Part shown: positions 13,904-22,048 of the stretch, piece after piece
Numbering within the stretch: the first letter of the stretch is position 1
Layout: the number at the start of each line of letters is the position of its first letter
DNA from: Kiritimatiellia bacterium
Lineage (GTDB): Bacteria; Verrucomicrobiota; Kiritimatiellia; CAIQIC01; Lenti-01
NCBI GenBank assembly: GCA_028681135.1
Contig: JAQUJC010000037.1
Coordinates: forward strand, 1-33,373
Length of the DNA stretch: 33,373 bases
Direction of reading: 5' to 3'
Translations under genes and position numbers: made by a program
Notes under the pieces: generated by a model
Told to the model about the DNA's origin: nothing
The model's database searches: none
What the model saw: only the letters and a program-made list of their open reading frames with translations

Positions 13904-14968
13904 TTAGGCGTAGTGGGTGGCGATCCACTTTTGGTAGTCGCCGGAGCGGACCTGGGCGCACCATGTGGCGTTTTCCAGGTACCAGGCGACGGTGCGTTCG
14001 AAGCCGGAGGAAAAAGTTTCGGCGGGGGTCCAGGAGAGGTCGCGTTCGATTTTCGAGCAGTCGATGGCATAGCGCCGGTCGTGGCCGGGGCGGTCTTTGA
14101 CGTAGGTGATGAGGGAGCGGCGGGGCTTGCCGTCGGCAAGCGGGGGGGCCTTGGCATCGACGAGGTCGCAAATTTTTTCGACAACGTGGAGATTGGGCAG
14201 TTCGTTGTGTCCGCCGACGTTGTAGGTGGTGCCGCAGGCGGCTTCCTGCATGACGCGCCAGATGGCGGCGCAGTGGTCGGTGACAAAGAGCCAGTCGCGG
14301 ACATGGAGGCCATCGCCATAAACGGGCAGCGGTTTACCTTCGAGGGCATTGAGGATCATCAGGGGGATGAGTTTTTCGGGGAATTGGAAGGGGCCGTAGT
14401 TGTTGGAGCAGTTGGAGAGGGTGGTGGGCAGGCCGTAGGTTTCGTGATAGGCGCGGACGAGGTGGTCGGAGGAGGCTTTCGACGCGGAGTAGGGGGAGTT
14501 GGGGGCGTAGGGGGTGTCTTCGGTGAAGAAGCCGGTGTCGCCGAGGGTGCCGAATACTTCGTCGGTGGAGACGTGGTGGAAGAGTTTTATCTGGTTGCCG
14601 GCTTCACGGGCGGCTTGCAGGAGGGTGTAGGTGCCGAGGATGTTGGTGCGCACAAATTCATCGGGGGCGACAATGGAGCGGTCGACATGACTTTCGGCGG
14701 CGAAGTGGGCAATGGCGTCAATTTGGTATTTTTCGATGGTGTCGTGGACGACAGCGGCATCACAGATGTCGGCTTTGATGAAGACATAGCGGTCGCCGAC
14801 TGTTTCGGCCAGATCGAGAAGGGAGAGGGGATTGCCGGCGTAGGTGAGTTTATCGAAGTTGATAATGCGTTGTGGGCCATCGGGCTGGTTGAAGAGCCAG
14901 CGGATGAAGTTGACGCCGATGAAGCCGGCGCCGCCAGTGACGAGGAGGTTTTGGATGGGGCGGGGCAT
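13904..14968 (-). CDS. rfbB: dTDP-glucose 4,6-dehydratase
   Basis: Converts dTDP-glucose to dTDP-4-keto-6-deoxyglucose, the second step of dTDP-L-rhamnose synthesis, in the cytoplasm. The 354-residue protein is an extended short-chain dehydrogenase: NAD-binding TGGAGFIG at 11-18, STDEVFG with the catalytic Asp-Glu pair at 136-137, YSASK at 160-164, then NCSNNYGPFQFPEKLIPLMI and VYGDGLHVRDWLFV, all typical of RfbB. Length is normal. It starts 3 bases after the rfbD stop and is the last gene before the DGR island; the right palindrome lies one base past its stop. rfbA and rfbC are not in the window. Confidence 0.96.
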   Translation of the reverse strand: MPRPIQNLLVTGGAGFIGVNFIRWLFNQPDGPQRIINFDKLTYAGNPLSLLDLAETVGDRYVFIKADICDAAVVHDTIEKYQIDAIAHFAAESHVDRSIVAPDEFVRTNILGTYTLLQAAREAGNQIKLFHHVSTDEVFGTLGDTGFFTEDTPYAPNSPYSASKASSDHLVRAYHETYGLPTTLSNCSNNYGPFQFPEKLIPLMILNALEGKPLPVYGDGLHVRDWLFVTDHCAAIWRVMQEAACGTTYNVGGHNELPNLHVVEKICDLVDAKAPPLADGKPRRSLITYVKDRPGHDRRYAIDCSKIERDLSWTPAETFSSGFERTVAWYLENATWCAQVRSGDYQKWIATHYA

Positions 14969-14971
14969 GGA

Positions 14972-15850
14972 TCAGATCCTTACAGCGTTGAGCAGGGCGT
15001 CGCGATAGCGCTCGACATATTCGTGGAGATCGTCGCGCCAGTCCTGCATGAGGTTGAGGTTGGCCTTTTTGAGGGCGGCATTTTCGAGAATGGAGTTAGC
15101 GGGGCGAACGGTGGGGGTGGGGTAGTCGGCGGAGGTGCAGGGGCGCACGTCGCAGTCGAGCTTCATGGCGGTGATGAATGCCTTGGCAAAGTCGTACCAG
15201 GAGCAATGACCTTCGCCGGAGGCGTGAAAGAGGCCGCCGGCATCGGCTTCGATGACGGCGAGAATCTGCTGAGCGAGGCGGCGCGACCAGGTGGGGGTAC
15301 CAAACTGGTCGCTGACGACGCGCAGCCCTTTCTGGGGTTCATTGACCGCGCGGCGCAGGATGGTCTTGAGGAAATTGTAACCGTGAGAGCCGTAGAGCCA
15401 GGCGGTACGCAGGATGGCATGGCGGGGATCGCGCTCTTGAATCTCGCGTTCGCCGGCGAGTTTGCTCTTACCGTAGACGCTGGTGGGATTGGTCGGGTCG
15501 GTTTCAACGTAGGGATCCGGGACGGGGCGGGTGCCGTCAAAGACGTAATCGGTGGAGACATGGACCAGGAAGATACCGTAGGCCTGGGCGCGGGAAGCGA
15601 GCAGCGCCGGACCGTCGCGATTGACATGCCAGGACTTGGCGACATCGCTTTCGGCACGGTCCACGGCGGTATAGGCCGCGCAATTCACGATGCTGTCGGG
15701 CTTCCAGAGGTTCAGAACGCCGTCAACACTGTCGGAATCGGTGATGTCGAGGTTGGGGAGGTCCAGGGCGAGGACGTCATGCTTGGGGCCAAAGACTTCA
15801 CGGCAATCCCAGCCGAGTTGACCCAAACCGCCGGTGACGAGAATTTTCAT
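14972..15850 (-). CDS. rfbD: dTDP-4-dehydrorhamnose reductase
   Basis: Reduces dTDP-4-keto-L-rhamnose to dTDP-L-rhamnose with NAD(P)H. The 292-residue protein begins MKILVTGGLGQLG, has STDYVFDG at 99-106 and the YGKSK active-site motif at 126-130, the standard RmlD/RfbD set. It sits 18 bases after a MetF-like gene and 3 bases before rfbB, so the three minus-strand genes are probably one transcript. The product would feed O-antigen, capsule or other surface glycan synthesis. Confidence 0.95.
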   Translation of the reverse strand: MKILVTGGLGQLGWDCREVFGPKHDVLALDLPNLDITDSDSVDGVLNLWKPDSIVNCAAYTAVDRAESDVAKSWHVNRDGPALLASRAQAYGIFLVHVSTDYVFDGTRPVPDPYVETDPTNPTSVYGKSKLAGEREIQERDPRHAILRTAWLYGSHGYNFLKTILRRAVNEPQKGLRVVSDQFGTPTWSRRLAQQILAVIEADAGGLFHASGEGHCSWYDFAKAFITAMKLDCDVRPCTSADYPTPTVRPANSILENAALKKANLNLMQDWRDDLHEYVERYRDALLNAVRI

Positions 15851-15868
15851 GGTGCAGTGCTTTCTATG

Positions 15869-16783
15869 TTAGGCAGAGCCGGTGGGTAAGGATGGAAGGT
15901 GGCGCCAGCGGGCGAGGCAGGCGGTGAGGACGGGATCAAGAAGGGTGCGGGCCTGGTTGAGGATGTAGAGGTGAATGCCGGGGACGCCGCCGGCAATGAG
16001 GCCGTCGATTTGATTGATCATCCAGGTGAGACCGGCGGCGCGGGCGGTTTCCGGGTCGGGGGCCTGGAGCGCGGCGCGGAGAGCGTCCGGCACGGAGGCC
16101 TGGGAGAAACCGATGGCGCGATCAAGCTGGGTGGGGGAGGCGACGGGCATGAGGCCGGGGAGGATAGGCGCCTCAATGCCGATGGCGCGGGCATCGTCGA
16201 GAAAACGGAAGAAGGCGTCGTTGTCGAAGAAAAGCTGGGTATTGACGTAGTCGGCACCGGCATCGAGCTTGCCCTTGAGGTGGCGGAGGTCTTCGGCGGG
16301 AGAGGAGGCCTCGGGATGAGTTTCGGGATAGCCGGCGACGCCGCAGCAGATATCGGGATGGATGGATTTGATGAGGGCGACGAGATCGGAGGCGTAGGCC
16401 AGGCCGTCGGGGGCGGGGGTGAAGGTGGTTTCGCCGCGGGGGGGGTCGCCGCGCAGGGCCATGATATTGCGAATACCGGTGGCGTGGATGCGATGAATCT
16501 GGGACTCGATATCCGCACGTGATGCACCGACGCAGGTGAGGTGGGCGACGACGGGGGTGAAGCCCATTTGAGACAAGAGGTCCCACGCAGCAAAGGAAAA
16601 CTCGCGCGACGAGCCGCCAGCGCCATAGGTGCAGGTGACGAAGTCGGGGTGGACCGGGCGCATCCGTTCGATGGAGTTGCGCAGCAGATCGAATCCGGGC
16701 GGGTCCTTGGGGGGATAGAACTCAAGCGAAAGCGTCGGCTGGCGGCGCTCAGCGAGAAGGTCCCGGATGGTCGGCGGAGTCAT
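15869..16783 (-). CDS. metF: methylenetetrahydrofolate reductase, MetF type
   Basis: Reduces 5,10-methylene-THF to 5-methyl-THF for methionine synthesis, using FAD. The 304-residue protein has LSLEFYPPK with the catalytic glutamate E21, VTCTYGAGGSSRE, AHLTCVG, NIMALRGDPPRG with FAD-binding aspartate D113, and YPETHPEA, DAGADYVNTQLFFDN and PGLMPV in family order. Length matches bacterial MetF (about 300). ATG 16783 is chosen by family alignment; ATG 16795 four codons upstream is equally open and neither has a clear Shine-Dalgarno. Linkage to rfbD/rfbB appears incidental. Confidence 0.93.
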   Translation of the reverse strand: MTPPTIRDLLAERRQPTLSLEFYPPKDPPGFDLLRNSIERMRPVHPDFVTCTYGAGGSSREFSFAAWDLLSQMGFTPVVAHLTCVGASRADIESQIHRIHATGIRNIMALRGDPPRGETTFTPAPDGLAYASDLVALIKSIHPDICCGVAGYPETHPEASSPAEDLRHLKGKLDAGADYVNTQLFFDNDAFFRFLDDARAIGIEAPILPGLMPVASPTQLDRAIGFSQASVPDALRAALQAPDPETARAAGLTWMINQIDGLIAGGVPGIHLYILNQARTLLDPVLTACLARWRHLPSLPTGSA

Positions 16784-16956
16784 GGGGGGGAGCATAGCGG
16801 AGGAGGGCCTGCTGAGGCAATAGCAGAGGTGGGAGACTGTGGGCGGGCGAGGGCCGAAGTCGGAGGTCCGAAGTCCGGGGATCGCAGGAGACAGATGAAA
16901 ACAAAGCGATGGATGCCGCGGATGGGATTTATGGGGTCGGCCACCAACCCGCAACC

Positions 16957-16991
16957 GGGGATTTCACTATTGAATGGTGAAGCGGGTGCAC
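16957..16991 (+). repeat. dispersed repeat, copy 1 of 2 (GGTGAAGCGGGTGCAC)
   Basis: 35 bases matching 17814-17848 with three or fewer differences. TTCACTATT and AATGGTGAA can pair, giving a small hairpin followed by GCGGGTGCAC. It lies in the metF upstream region. Confidence 0.75.
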
Positions 16992-17074
16992 CCGACGGAG
17001 CCCGTTTGTAGTACAGTCTTCAGGCTGAAGGCATGGACGCTTGAGGCAAAGCGACTGCCGCGTGGCATCTGGGA

Positions 17075-17149
17075 CGCGCATGGCTGGAATTCGGCGTTCG
17101 AGACGAGATGCGAGCGGGGCAAATTCAAGATTCAAGGGCTGACCCCCCC
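17075..17149 (+). repeat. 75-base dispersed repeat, copy 1 of 2
   Basis: Nearly identical to 27995-28069 (about four differences), ending AAATTCAAGATTCAA then GGGCTGACCCCCC. It sits 8 bases past the stop codon of the CIA30-like gene on the opposite strand. Confidence 0.88.
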
Positions 17150-17157
17150 TTGATTCC

Positions 17158-17736
17158 TTATTGGAACCAGATGCTGTCGATTTCAAGCCGAAAGGATTCG
17201 GCGCGTCCATCGCCCGCGAGAATCTGGAGTTGGCTGAGGGTGTGGCCGGGGTAGTTGGGGCGGTCGAGGCGGTCGCCGTGATGGATGGGGTACATCTGCT
17301 CGAAGGGAATCTCGATGACTTCCCACTGGCCGTGAGTGGGGAAGTCAAAGGCGTAGCCATGGCGGGCCCCGGGGGTGGATTCGACGCGGACCTGGTAGCG
17401 TTTGCCATCGCCCTTGAGGCCGATGCAGAGCGTGCGATAGGCGGAGACATCCGTGGGGGGGAAGTCGCGCTGGAACGAAGAGAAGCCGCCGTTGTTGTCC
17501 AGGGAGATGGTCCCGGTGAAGAGGGCATTGCCGTCTTGGTTGAGGACGAGGCGTCCCTGCGAGAGACCGCCCATGACGGCGTCGTTCTGGATTTCCCAGC
17601 CAGTCGTGCCGGTATCTTTGTTGAACTGGTGGAGCGTGAGGTTCTTGGATATGGCGGGGCTGGGCTCCGACGGAGACTTACTGATACACCCGGTGAGGGC
17701 GAGAGCGAGGATAACAAATAGTAGGAGCGATTTCAC
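17158..17736 (-). CDS. CIA30-like lipoprotein
   Basis: A 192-residue predicted lipoprotein: signal VKSLLLFVILALALTGC with lipobox LTGC, so Cys17 would be lipidated. The mature part is like the CIA30 (complex I intermediate-associated protein 30 / galactose-binding-like) fold: GWEIQNDAVMGGLSQGRLVL, FTGTISLDNNGGFSSFQRDF, YRTLCIGLKGDGKRYQVRV and a C-terminal FRLEIDSIWF. Bacterial members have no settled function. GTG at 17736 is chosen because GGAGGT lies 7 bases before it and it begins the signal peptide; an upstream in-frame ATG at 17778 lacks both features. Stands alone between repeats. Confidence 0.8.
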   Translation of the reverse strand: MKSLLLFVILALALTGCISKSPSEPSPAISKNLTLHQFNKDTGTTGWEIQNDAVMGGLSQGRLVLNQDGNALFTGTISLDNNGGFSSFQRDFPPTDVSAYRTLCIGLKGDGKRYQVRVESTPGARHGYAFDFPTHGQWEVIEIPFEQMYPIHHGDRLDRPNYPGHTLSQLQILAGDGRAESFRLEIDSIWFQ

Positions 17737-17813
17737 GTTATGACCTCCGTTGGGTTTAGCTATAAGGAAGCTTATCATAGATGGTTCAGAGACGGATAGC
17801 GGAGAATGAGAAA

Positions 17814-17848
17814 GGGGATTTCACTATTTAAGGGTGAAGCGGGTGCAC
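17814..17848 (+). repeat. dispersed repeat, copy 2 of 2 (GGTGAAGCGGGTGCAC)
   Basis: Matches 16957-16991. Here it covers the last codons and the TAA of the polysaccharide-export-like gene on the minus strand, so the protein's final residues (VHPLHP) are repeat-derived. Confidence 0.75.
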
Positions 17849-18271
17849 GTTGGTGGGCGGGAGGGCCGCGGGGACGGGGATGCGGGGGGGGGCGGCGCGG
17901 ACGAGGGTGGCGCGGTCGGGGGGCGGGTCGAAGTGGGTGATGTAGGTGATGGTGACGGTGGCGTTGGAGGCGAGGCGGGCCTGGTTATAGGCGGCCGCCA
18001 TTTCCTCTTGCAGGGCGGGAATGCTTTTGCCATCGGCGGCCATCATGCCGAGAAAGGGCAGTTCGATGTCGCCATCGCGGTCGATGATTTCGCGGTAGGC
18101 GGGGAGGCGTCCGCCGATGTTATCGATGCGTATGAGAAGGGCATCGCCGGCGTGCAGGGGGGCATCGGGGGGGCGGTCGGTGGCGTCTTGAGCGCGGAGC
18201 GCGGCGAGGGGCATTGCCAGCAGTGCCACGAGGGCGAGGCGATACAGGCGTTGGCGGTCGTGGTGGGTCAT
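17828..18271 (-). CDS. short polysaccharide-export (Wza-N/SLBB)-like exported protein
   Basis: A 147-residue protein with a signal peptide (LYRLALVALLAMPLAALRAQ) and one domain like the N-terminal part of polysaccharide export proteins: LHAGDALLIRIDNIGGRLPA, IIDRDGDIELPFLG, SIPALQEEMAAAYNQARLAS and VTITYI. Full Wza proteins are over 300 residues with SLBB domains and an outer-membrane helix; those are missing, so this is either a stand-alone periplasmic protein or a truncated one, its end being set by a repeat. ATG 18271 overlaps the antiporter stop (ATGA). The C-terminus is proline-rich. Confidence 0.7.
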   Translation of the reverse strand: MTHHDRQRLYRLALVALLAMPLAALRAQDATDRPPDAPLHAGDALLIRIDNIGGRLPAYREIIDRDGDIELPFLGMMAADGKSIPALQEEMAAAYNQARLASNATVTITYITHFDPPPDRATLVRAAPPRIPVPAALPPTNVHPLHP

Positions 18272-19902
18272 AGGGGGGGGGGCGATGGGTTGTCTGAAAA
18301 GAGATCGGCGACGAGGTTGTGCTCCAGGGTGTCGAGGTTCTGGTCCGCTTGGGCCAGGTGGAGCATGGACCGCAGGGTGAGCATTTCCTCGGCAATGACC
18401 AGGCGCGCGAGGGTTTCGTACTGGGAGGCGACATGGAGCGAGAGGGTGCCGCCTTCGCATTCCAAGGTGAAGAACATGGCATCCTTGCGGATGTGATAGG
18501 TAGGGGAATCGGGCGCGAGGCGGTAGACGTAGAATTCTTCCTGGCGGAAGGCGCGTACAATGCGTACACGCATGAAGTCGGCCATGTCCGGGGAGGGAAA
18601 GGAAAGGACAATGTGGCGGGCCTGGGACGTGGCTTCATCTTCGGGATGGCGCAGACCGGAGGCCGTGTTTTCGAGACTGCCGTCGAGCAGCATGGGGCCG
18701 ATCAGGGTGGTGACGAGCGACATAAGAATGACGATGCCGAAGATGTCCTGGCCGATGGTGCCGGAGGTTAGGCCGATACCGGCGACAATGAGGGCGACTT
18801 CGGCGCGCGGCAGCATGCCCATGCCGATGCGGAGGGCGCCGTGGCGATTGAAGCCGCAGAAGAGGGCGGGTAGGGCGCACCCGGCAGCCTTGCTGATGAC
18901 GGCCAAAACAGCATAGATGGTACCAATTTTCCAGACGTTGCCAATGGCACTGAGATTGACCATCATGCCCATGGAACCGAAGAAAACAGGCACAAGGATG
19001 TTGTGGAGGCCTTCGATTTCTTTCCGGATGACCTGTACCAGATCGGTGCGGGAGAGCGAGAGGCCCATGATATAGGCACCGATAATCATGGCCAGTCCGG
19101 CCATTTCCGAGAGGCCGGCAAGCAGTAGGGCGCAGCCTAGCGCGAGTGCGGCGATGGCACCCGGGGTTTTGAAGTGTTTGAGCATTTGCGAAAAACGGCG
19201 GGCGAGCAGCAGGCCGATTGCGGTGGCCGCGATCCAGAAGCCAAAGGCCTTGAACGCAATGGCGGCGATGTGATGCCAGGCGATGGTTCCTCCGGCGACC
19301 TTGGCGCGGGCCATACCGACAACAATGGCCAGCACGACGATACCTAGCACGTCGTCGAAGACCGCCGCGGCCAGGATGGTGACGCCTTCGGGGGAGTCCA
19401 TTTTGCGCCGTTCGGAGAGGATGCGGGCACTGATGCCGACCGAGGTGGCGGTGGCGGCGGTGCCCAGGAAAAGCGCAGACGGGTCCAGCCAGCTTGGCGC
19501 CAGGCCAAACCAAACGGCGGTGCCGGCGCCCAAGACGAAGGAGACCACCACACCGCCAATCCCCACGACGGTGCCGGCAATGGAATAGCGCAGGAAGGTG
19601 GAGAGATCGGTCTCCAACCCAGACAGAAAGAGTAGAATGATCGAGGCGAAGATGGCGATGGCATGCAGCTCGGGGGAGACGGCACCGGCGTCGGTCAGGC
19701 CGAAGAGGGAGCCGACGATGGGCCAGTCGAAGCGTCCCAGGGCGTATGGACCGATGATCATGCCGCTGAGGAGTTCGCCGAGAACGCCGGGTAGGCGCAG
19801 CCAGCGGCGCAGCCAGAACCCGCCCAGGCGGGTACAGACGATCAGCAGGCCAAGCTGCAGAACAAAGCGAACGATCGGGTCGAGATCGGTGCCGGGGTGC
19901 AT
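18268..19902 (-). CDS. CPA2-family Na+(K+)/H+ antiporter
   Basis: A 544-residue inner-membrane monovalent cation/proton antiporter. About 12 hydrophobic helices fill residues 10-410, with the CPA2 features LPGVLGELLSGMIIGP (37-52), FLSGLETDL (92-100) and the ion-binding Asp pair D183-D184 in AAAVFDDVLGIVVLAIV, then PVFFGSMGMMVNL and LPRAEVALIVAGIGL. The final ~130 residues are soluble and cytoplasmic (ARHIVLSFPSPDMADFMRVR), not a recognisable TrkA-N domain, so may be a different regulatory domain. It lies 21 bases after an EIIA(Ntr)-like gene and overlaps the next gene, so PTS-type phosphorylation may regulate it; this is inference. Ion specificity cannot be read from sequence. Confidence 0.88.
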   Translation of the reverse strand: MHPGTDLDPIVRFVLQLGLLIVCTRLGGFWLRRWLRLPGVLGELLSGMIIGPYALGRFDWPIVGSLFGLTDAGAVSPELHAIAIFASIILLFLSGLETDLSTFLRYSIAGTVVGIGGVVVSFVLGAGTAVWFGLAPSWLDPSALFLGTAATATSVGISARILSERRKMDSPEGVTILAAAVFDDVLGIVVLAIVVGMARAKVAGGTIAWHHIAAIAFKAFGFWIAATAIGLLLARRFSQMLKHFKTPGAIAALALGCALLLAGLSEMAGLAMIIGAYIMGLSLSRTDLVQVIRKEIEGLHNILVPVFFGSMGMMVNLSAIGNVWKIGTIYAVLAVISKAAGCALPALFCGFNRHGALRIGMGMLPRAEVALIVAGIGLTSGTIGQDIFGIVILMSLVTTLIGPMLLDGSLENTASGLRHPEDEATSQARHIVLSFPSPDMADFMRVRIVRAFRQEEFYVYRLAPDSPTYHIRKDAMFFTLECEGGTLSLHVASQYETLARLVIAEEMLTLRSMLHLAQADQNLDTLEHNLVADLFSDNPSPPPL

Positions 19903-19923
19903 GGGGGAGTCCCCAAAGGGGCG

Positions 19924-20370
19924 TTACCCTACCAGAAGTTGCAGCACCTCTTCGCGGCGGGTGGCGGCGAGGATTTTGGCGCGGACGGCAGCGTCGTTGA
20001 GGGGACGGCTGATTTCAGCAAGGAATTGAATATGGGGGCCGGTGCGGCTGTCGGGGGAAACGGTCATAACGAAGATGCTCGACGGTTGCCCGTCCAACGC
20101 GCCGAAATCGACACCGGCCCGTTTGATGCCCAGGGCGGCGATGAGACACTCCACGCTGTCGGTCTTGCCATGGGGAATGGCGATGCCATTTTGCATGCCG
20201 GTACTCATGCGTTTTTCACGGTCGGTGATGGCACGCAGAACCGCTTCGCGGTCGCGGATATGCCCGGAGGCCATCAGCAAATCGACCATCTCAGACAAAA
20301 TTTCTTCTTTGGTGGTGCCTTGCAAATCCAGGCTGATTGTCTCCACCGTCAAGGGTTTCTTCAAATTCAT
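19924..20370 (-). CDS. PTS EIIA domain protein (fructose/Ntr type)
   Basis: A 148-residue single EIIA domain, phospho-acceptor protein of the nitrogen or fructose PTS branch. GIAIPHGKTD carries the phosphorylated histidine H67; MVDLLMASGHIRDREAVLRA and REKRMSTGMQ precede it as in PtsN. No EIIB or EIIC is fused or adjacent, as for regulatory EIIA(Ntr). A GGAG lies about 8 bases before ATG 20370. In the same direction follows the antiporter 21 bases on, suggesting a regulatory pair; PtsN is known to control K+ transport in proteobacteria. Confidence 0.9.
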   Translation of the reverse strand: MNLKKPLTVETISLDLQGTTKEEILSEMVDLLMASGHIRDREAVLRAITDREKRMSTGMQNGIAIPHGKTDSVECLIAALGIKRAGVDFGALDGQPSSIFVMTVSPDSRTGPHIQFLAEISRPLNDAAVRAKILAATRREEVLQLLVG

Positions 20371-20578
20371 CGGGTTACTCCACGAGGGAATGGAAAATAT
20401 GGCGTCATTCTGCCCCCTTTAACGGGCAATTCAAGCTTCAAATTTGGAGTTTCATTTTGGTTGGAACCGCGGCAGGGGCAAATCATGAGCGGCAGGTGCA
20501 GGATTTGGCGGGTGGGGCAGGTGGCGCAGGAGCGCGCCTATGCTTGATTTGCAGGGGTGGGTGGGGTATCACCCTACT

Positions 20579-21280
20579 ATGCAACTCAATCTGACAGCAG
20601 TAGAAGCGCGGATCCTGGGAGCCCTGGTCGAGAAGGAGCGCACGACACCGGAGTATTATCCGCTGACGTTGAATGCTCTGGTGGCCGCTTGCAACCAGAA
20701 GAACAATCGCGATCCGGTGCTGCAATTGCAGGCGGACGAGGTGGAACAGGGCCTGGCAGGACTGAGATACCAGAAACAATTGGTGGGAAGTTTTACGGGC
20801 GCGGGGGCGCGTGTCATAAAATATACCCACCGGCTGGACAAGACGTTGGGGTTGGAACTGCCGGAATTGGCGATCATATGCGAATTGCTGCTGCGCGGGC
20901 CGCAAACCCCGGGAGAGTTGCGGAACCGGGCCGCGCGGATACATCCATTTACGTCGCCTGCGGAAGTGAAGACCGTGCTCGACGAACTGGCGGCGCGCCA
21001 GCCGGATCCCTATGTCGCGATGCTGCCCCGGGCGGCAGGCAGTAAGGAATCCCGTTTTGCGCACACGCTGGGGGATGGACCGCTGCCGGAGGCACCCGCG
21101 GTGGGAGAGGTGGCATCTGCCGGCTCTGTGCGGGGCGCGGGCGGCGCGGATCGGCTTCGCGAACTGGAGGAACGGGTGGCACGACTGGAAGAGTGGGTGG
21201 CCGCGTGGGGGGAGCCAAGCGCAGAAAAAACGGGCGGAGCACATGGGGATGACGCGGCAAACGCGGCAAATGAGAATTGA
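20579..21280 (+). CDS. YceH/UPF0502 (DUF480) family protein
   Basis: A 233-residue cytoplasmic protein of unknown exact function with tandem winged-helix-like domains. The N-terminus LNLTAVEARILGALVEKE and TTPEYYPLTLNALVAACNQK plus NRDPV are the family signature; GVQTPGELRNR-like LRGPQTPGELRNRAARIHPF follows. The C-terminus has a short coiled coil (LRELEERVARLEEWVA). Start at 20579 is set by family alignment; an in-frame ATG at 20540 is upstream without support. It is divergent from the EIIA gene with 208 bases between, where both promoters should lie. Confidence 0.88.
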   Translation: MQLNLTAVEARILGALVEKERTTPEYYPLTLNALVAACNQKNNRDPVLQLQADEVEQGLAGLRYQKQLVGSFTGAGARVIKYTHRLDKTLGLELPELAIICELLLRGPQTPGELRNRAARIHPFTSPAEVKTVLDELAARQPDPYVAMLPRAAGSKESRFAHTLGDGPLPEAPAVGEVASAGSVRGAGGADRLRELEERVARLEEWVAAWGEPSAEKTGGAHGDDAANAANEN

Positions 21281-21330
21281 GGGGAATGCCGGGGGGTGGT
21301 AGGGTGTAGCGTCAACAAGGAGTATATGGC

Positions 21331-21987
21331 ATGAAATGGATGCAATGGTGTTGGGTAGTGGCGATGGCCGGGGGATTGCCCGTTGTCGCGCAAGCAGAAG
21401 TGACGCCGCCGACGCCGGTTCCTGAAATGGCGTTGCCCGCAGTCTTGGATAGTGAAGCGATAGAAAATCCCGAACAAGCAAAGGAAACGGATATGGTACT
21501 TATAAAAACGACAAAGGGCGACATCACGGTCAAGTTGGCGGCGGATAAGGCCCCGCTGACGGTGGCTAACTTTCTGGCCTATGTGGATGCAGGGCACTAT
21601 GACGGCACGATCTTCCACCGGGTGATTGACGGCTTTATGATCCAGGGCGGCGGGTTCGACGCCAATATGCGGCAGAAGCCGACGAAGGCTCCCGTGAAAA
21701 ATGAGGCGGCCAACGGGTTGCTGAACCAGCGCGGGACGTTGGCCATGGCGCGGACCATGGTGGTGGATAGCGCAACCAGTCAGTTTTTTATCAATGTGAC
21801 GGACAATGCGTTTCTTAATTTCACCGCTCCGACGCCCCAGGGCCACGGTTATTGCGTGTTCGGCGAGGTGGTCGAGGGCCTGGACGTGGTCGATCAGATC
21901 AAAGGAGTACGAACCGGGGTGAAGGCGGGCATGTCGGATGTGCCGTTGGAGACAGTGGAAATTTTGTCGGTGACGCGGGTAGACTAA
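21331..21987 (+). CDS. exported cyclophilin-type peptidyl-prolyl isomerase
   Basis: Catalyses cis-trans isomerisation of prolyl bonds, here probably in the periplasm. The 218-residue protein has a signal peptide ([22 protein letters not shown]), a linker and a cyclophilin domain from about residue 55: [36 protein letters not shown] with the catalytic arginine, RGTLAMAR and [14 protein letters not shown] lies 7 bases before the ATG. A second in-frame ATG before VLIKTTKGD could yield a cytoplasmic form. It follows the YceH gene by 50 bases. Confidence 0.93.
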   Translation: MKWMQWCWVVAMAGGLPVVAQAEVTPPTPVPEMALPAVLDSEAIENPEQAKETDMVLIKTTKGDITVKLAADKAPLTVANFLAYVDAGHYDGTIFHRVIDGFMIQGGGFDANMRQKPTKAPVKNEAANGLLNQRGTLAMARTMVVDSATSQFFINVTDNAFLNFTAPTPQGHGYCVFGEVVEGLDVVDQIKGVRTGVKAGMSDVPLETVEILSVTRVD

Positions 21988-22048
21988 GGACCCATCTGGA
22001 GGGGGGCGCGTCGTCCCCCTTCGGGTTCCGGGAAGGACGCGGGTCAAG

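Larger units (their letters stand above)
16784..17157. other. intergenic region made mostly of dispersed repeats
   Basis: No gene seen. It contains a short near-direct repeat around 16855-16880 (CGAAGTC/CGAAGTCC), one copy of the GTGAAGCGGGTGCAC element (16957-16991) and one of the 75-base GGGCTGACCCC element (17075-17149). Confidence 0.6.

Noticed and set aside
13913..15889. 658-codon open frame on the plus strand
   Set aside because: Exact antisense of rfbB and rfbD, which have full family motifs; the frame is open only because of GC-rich codon bias.
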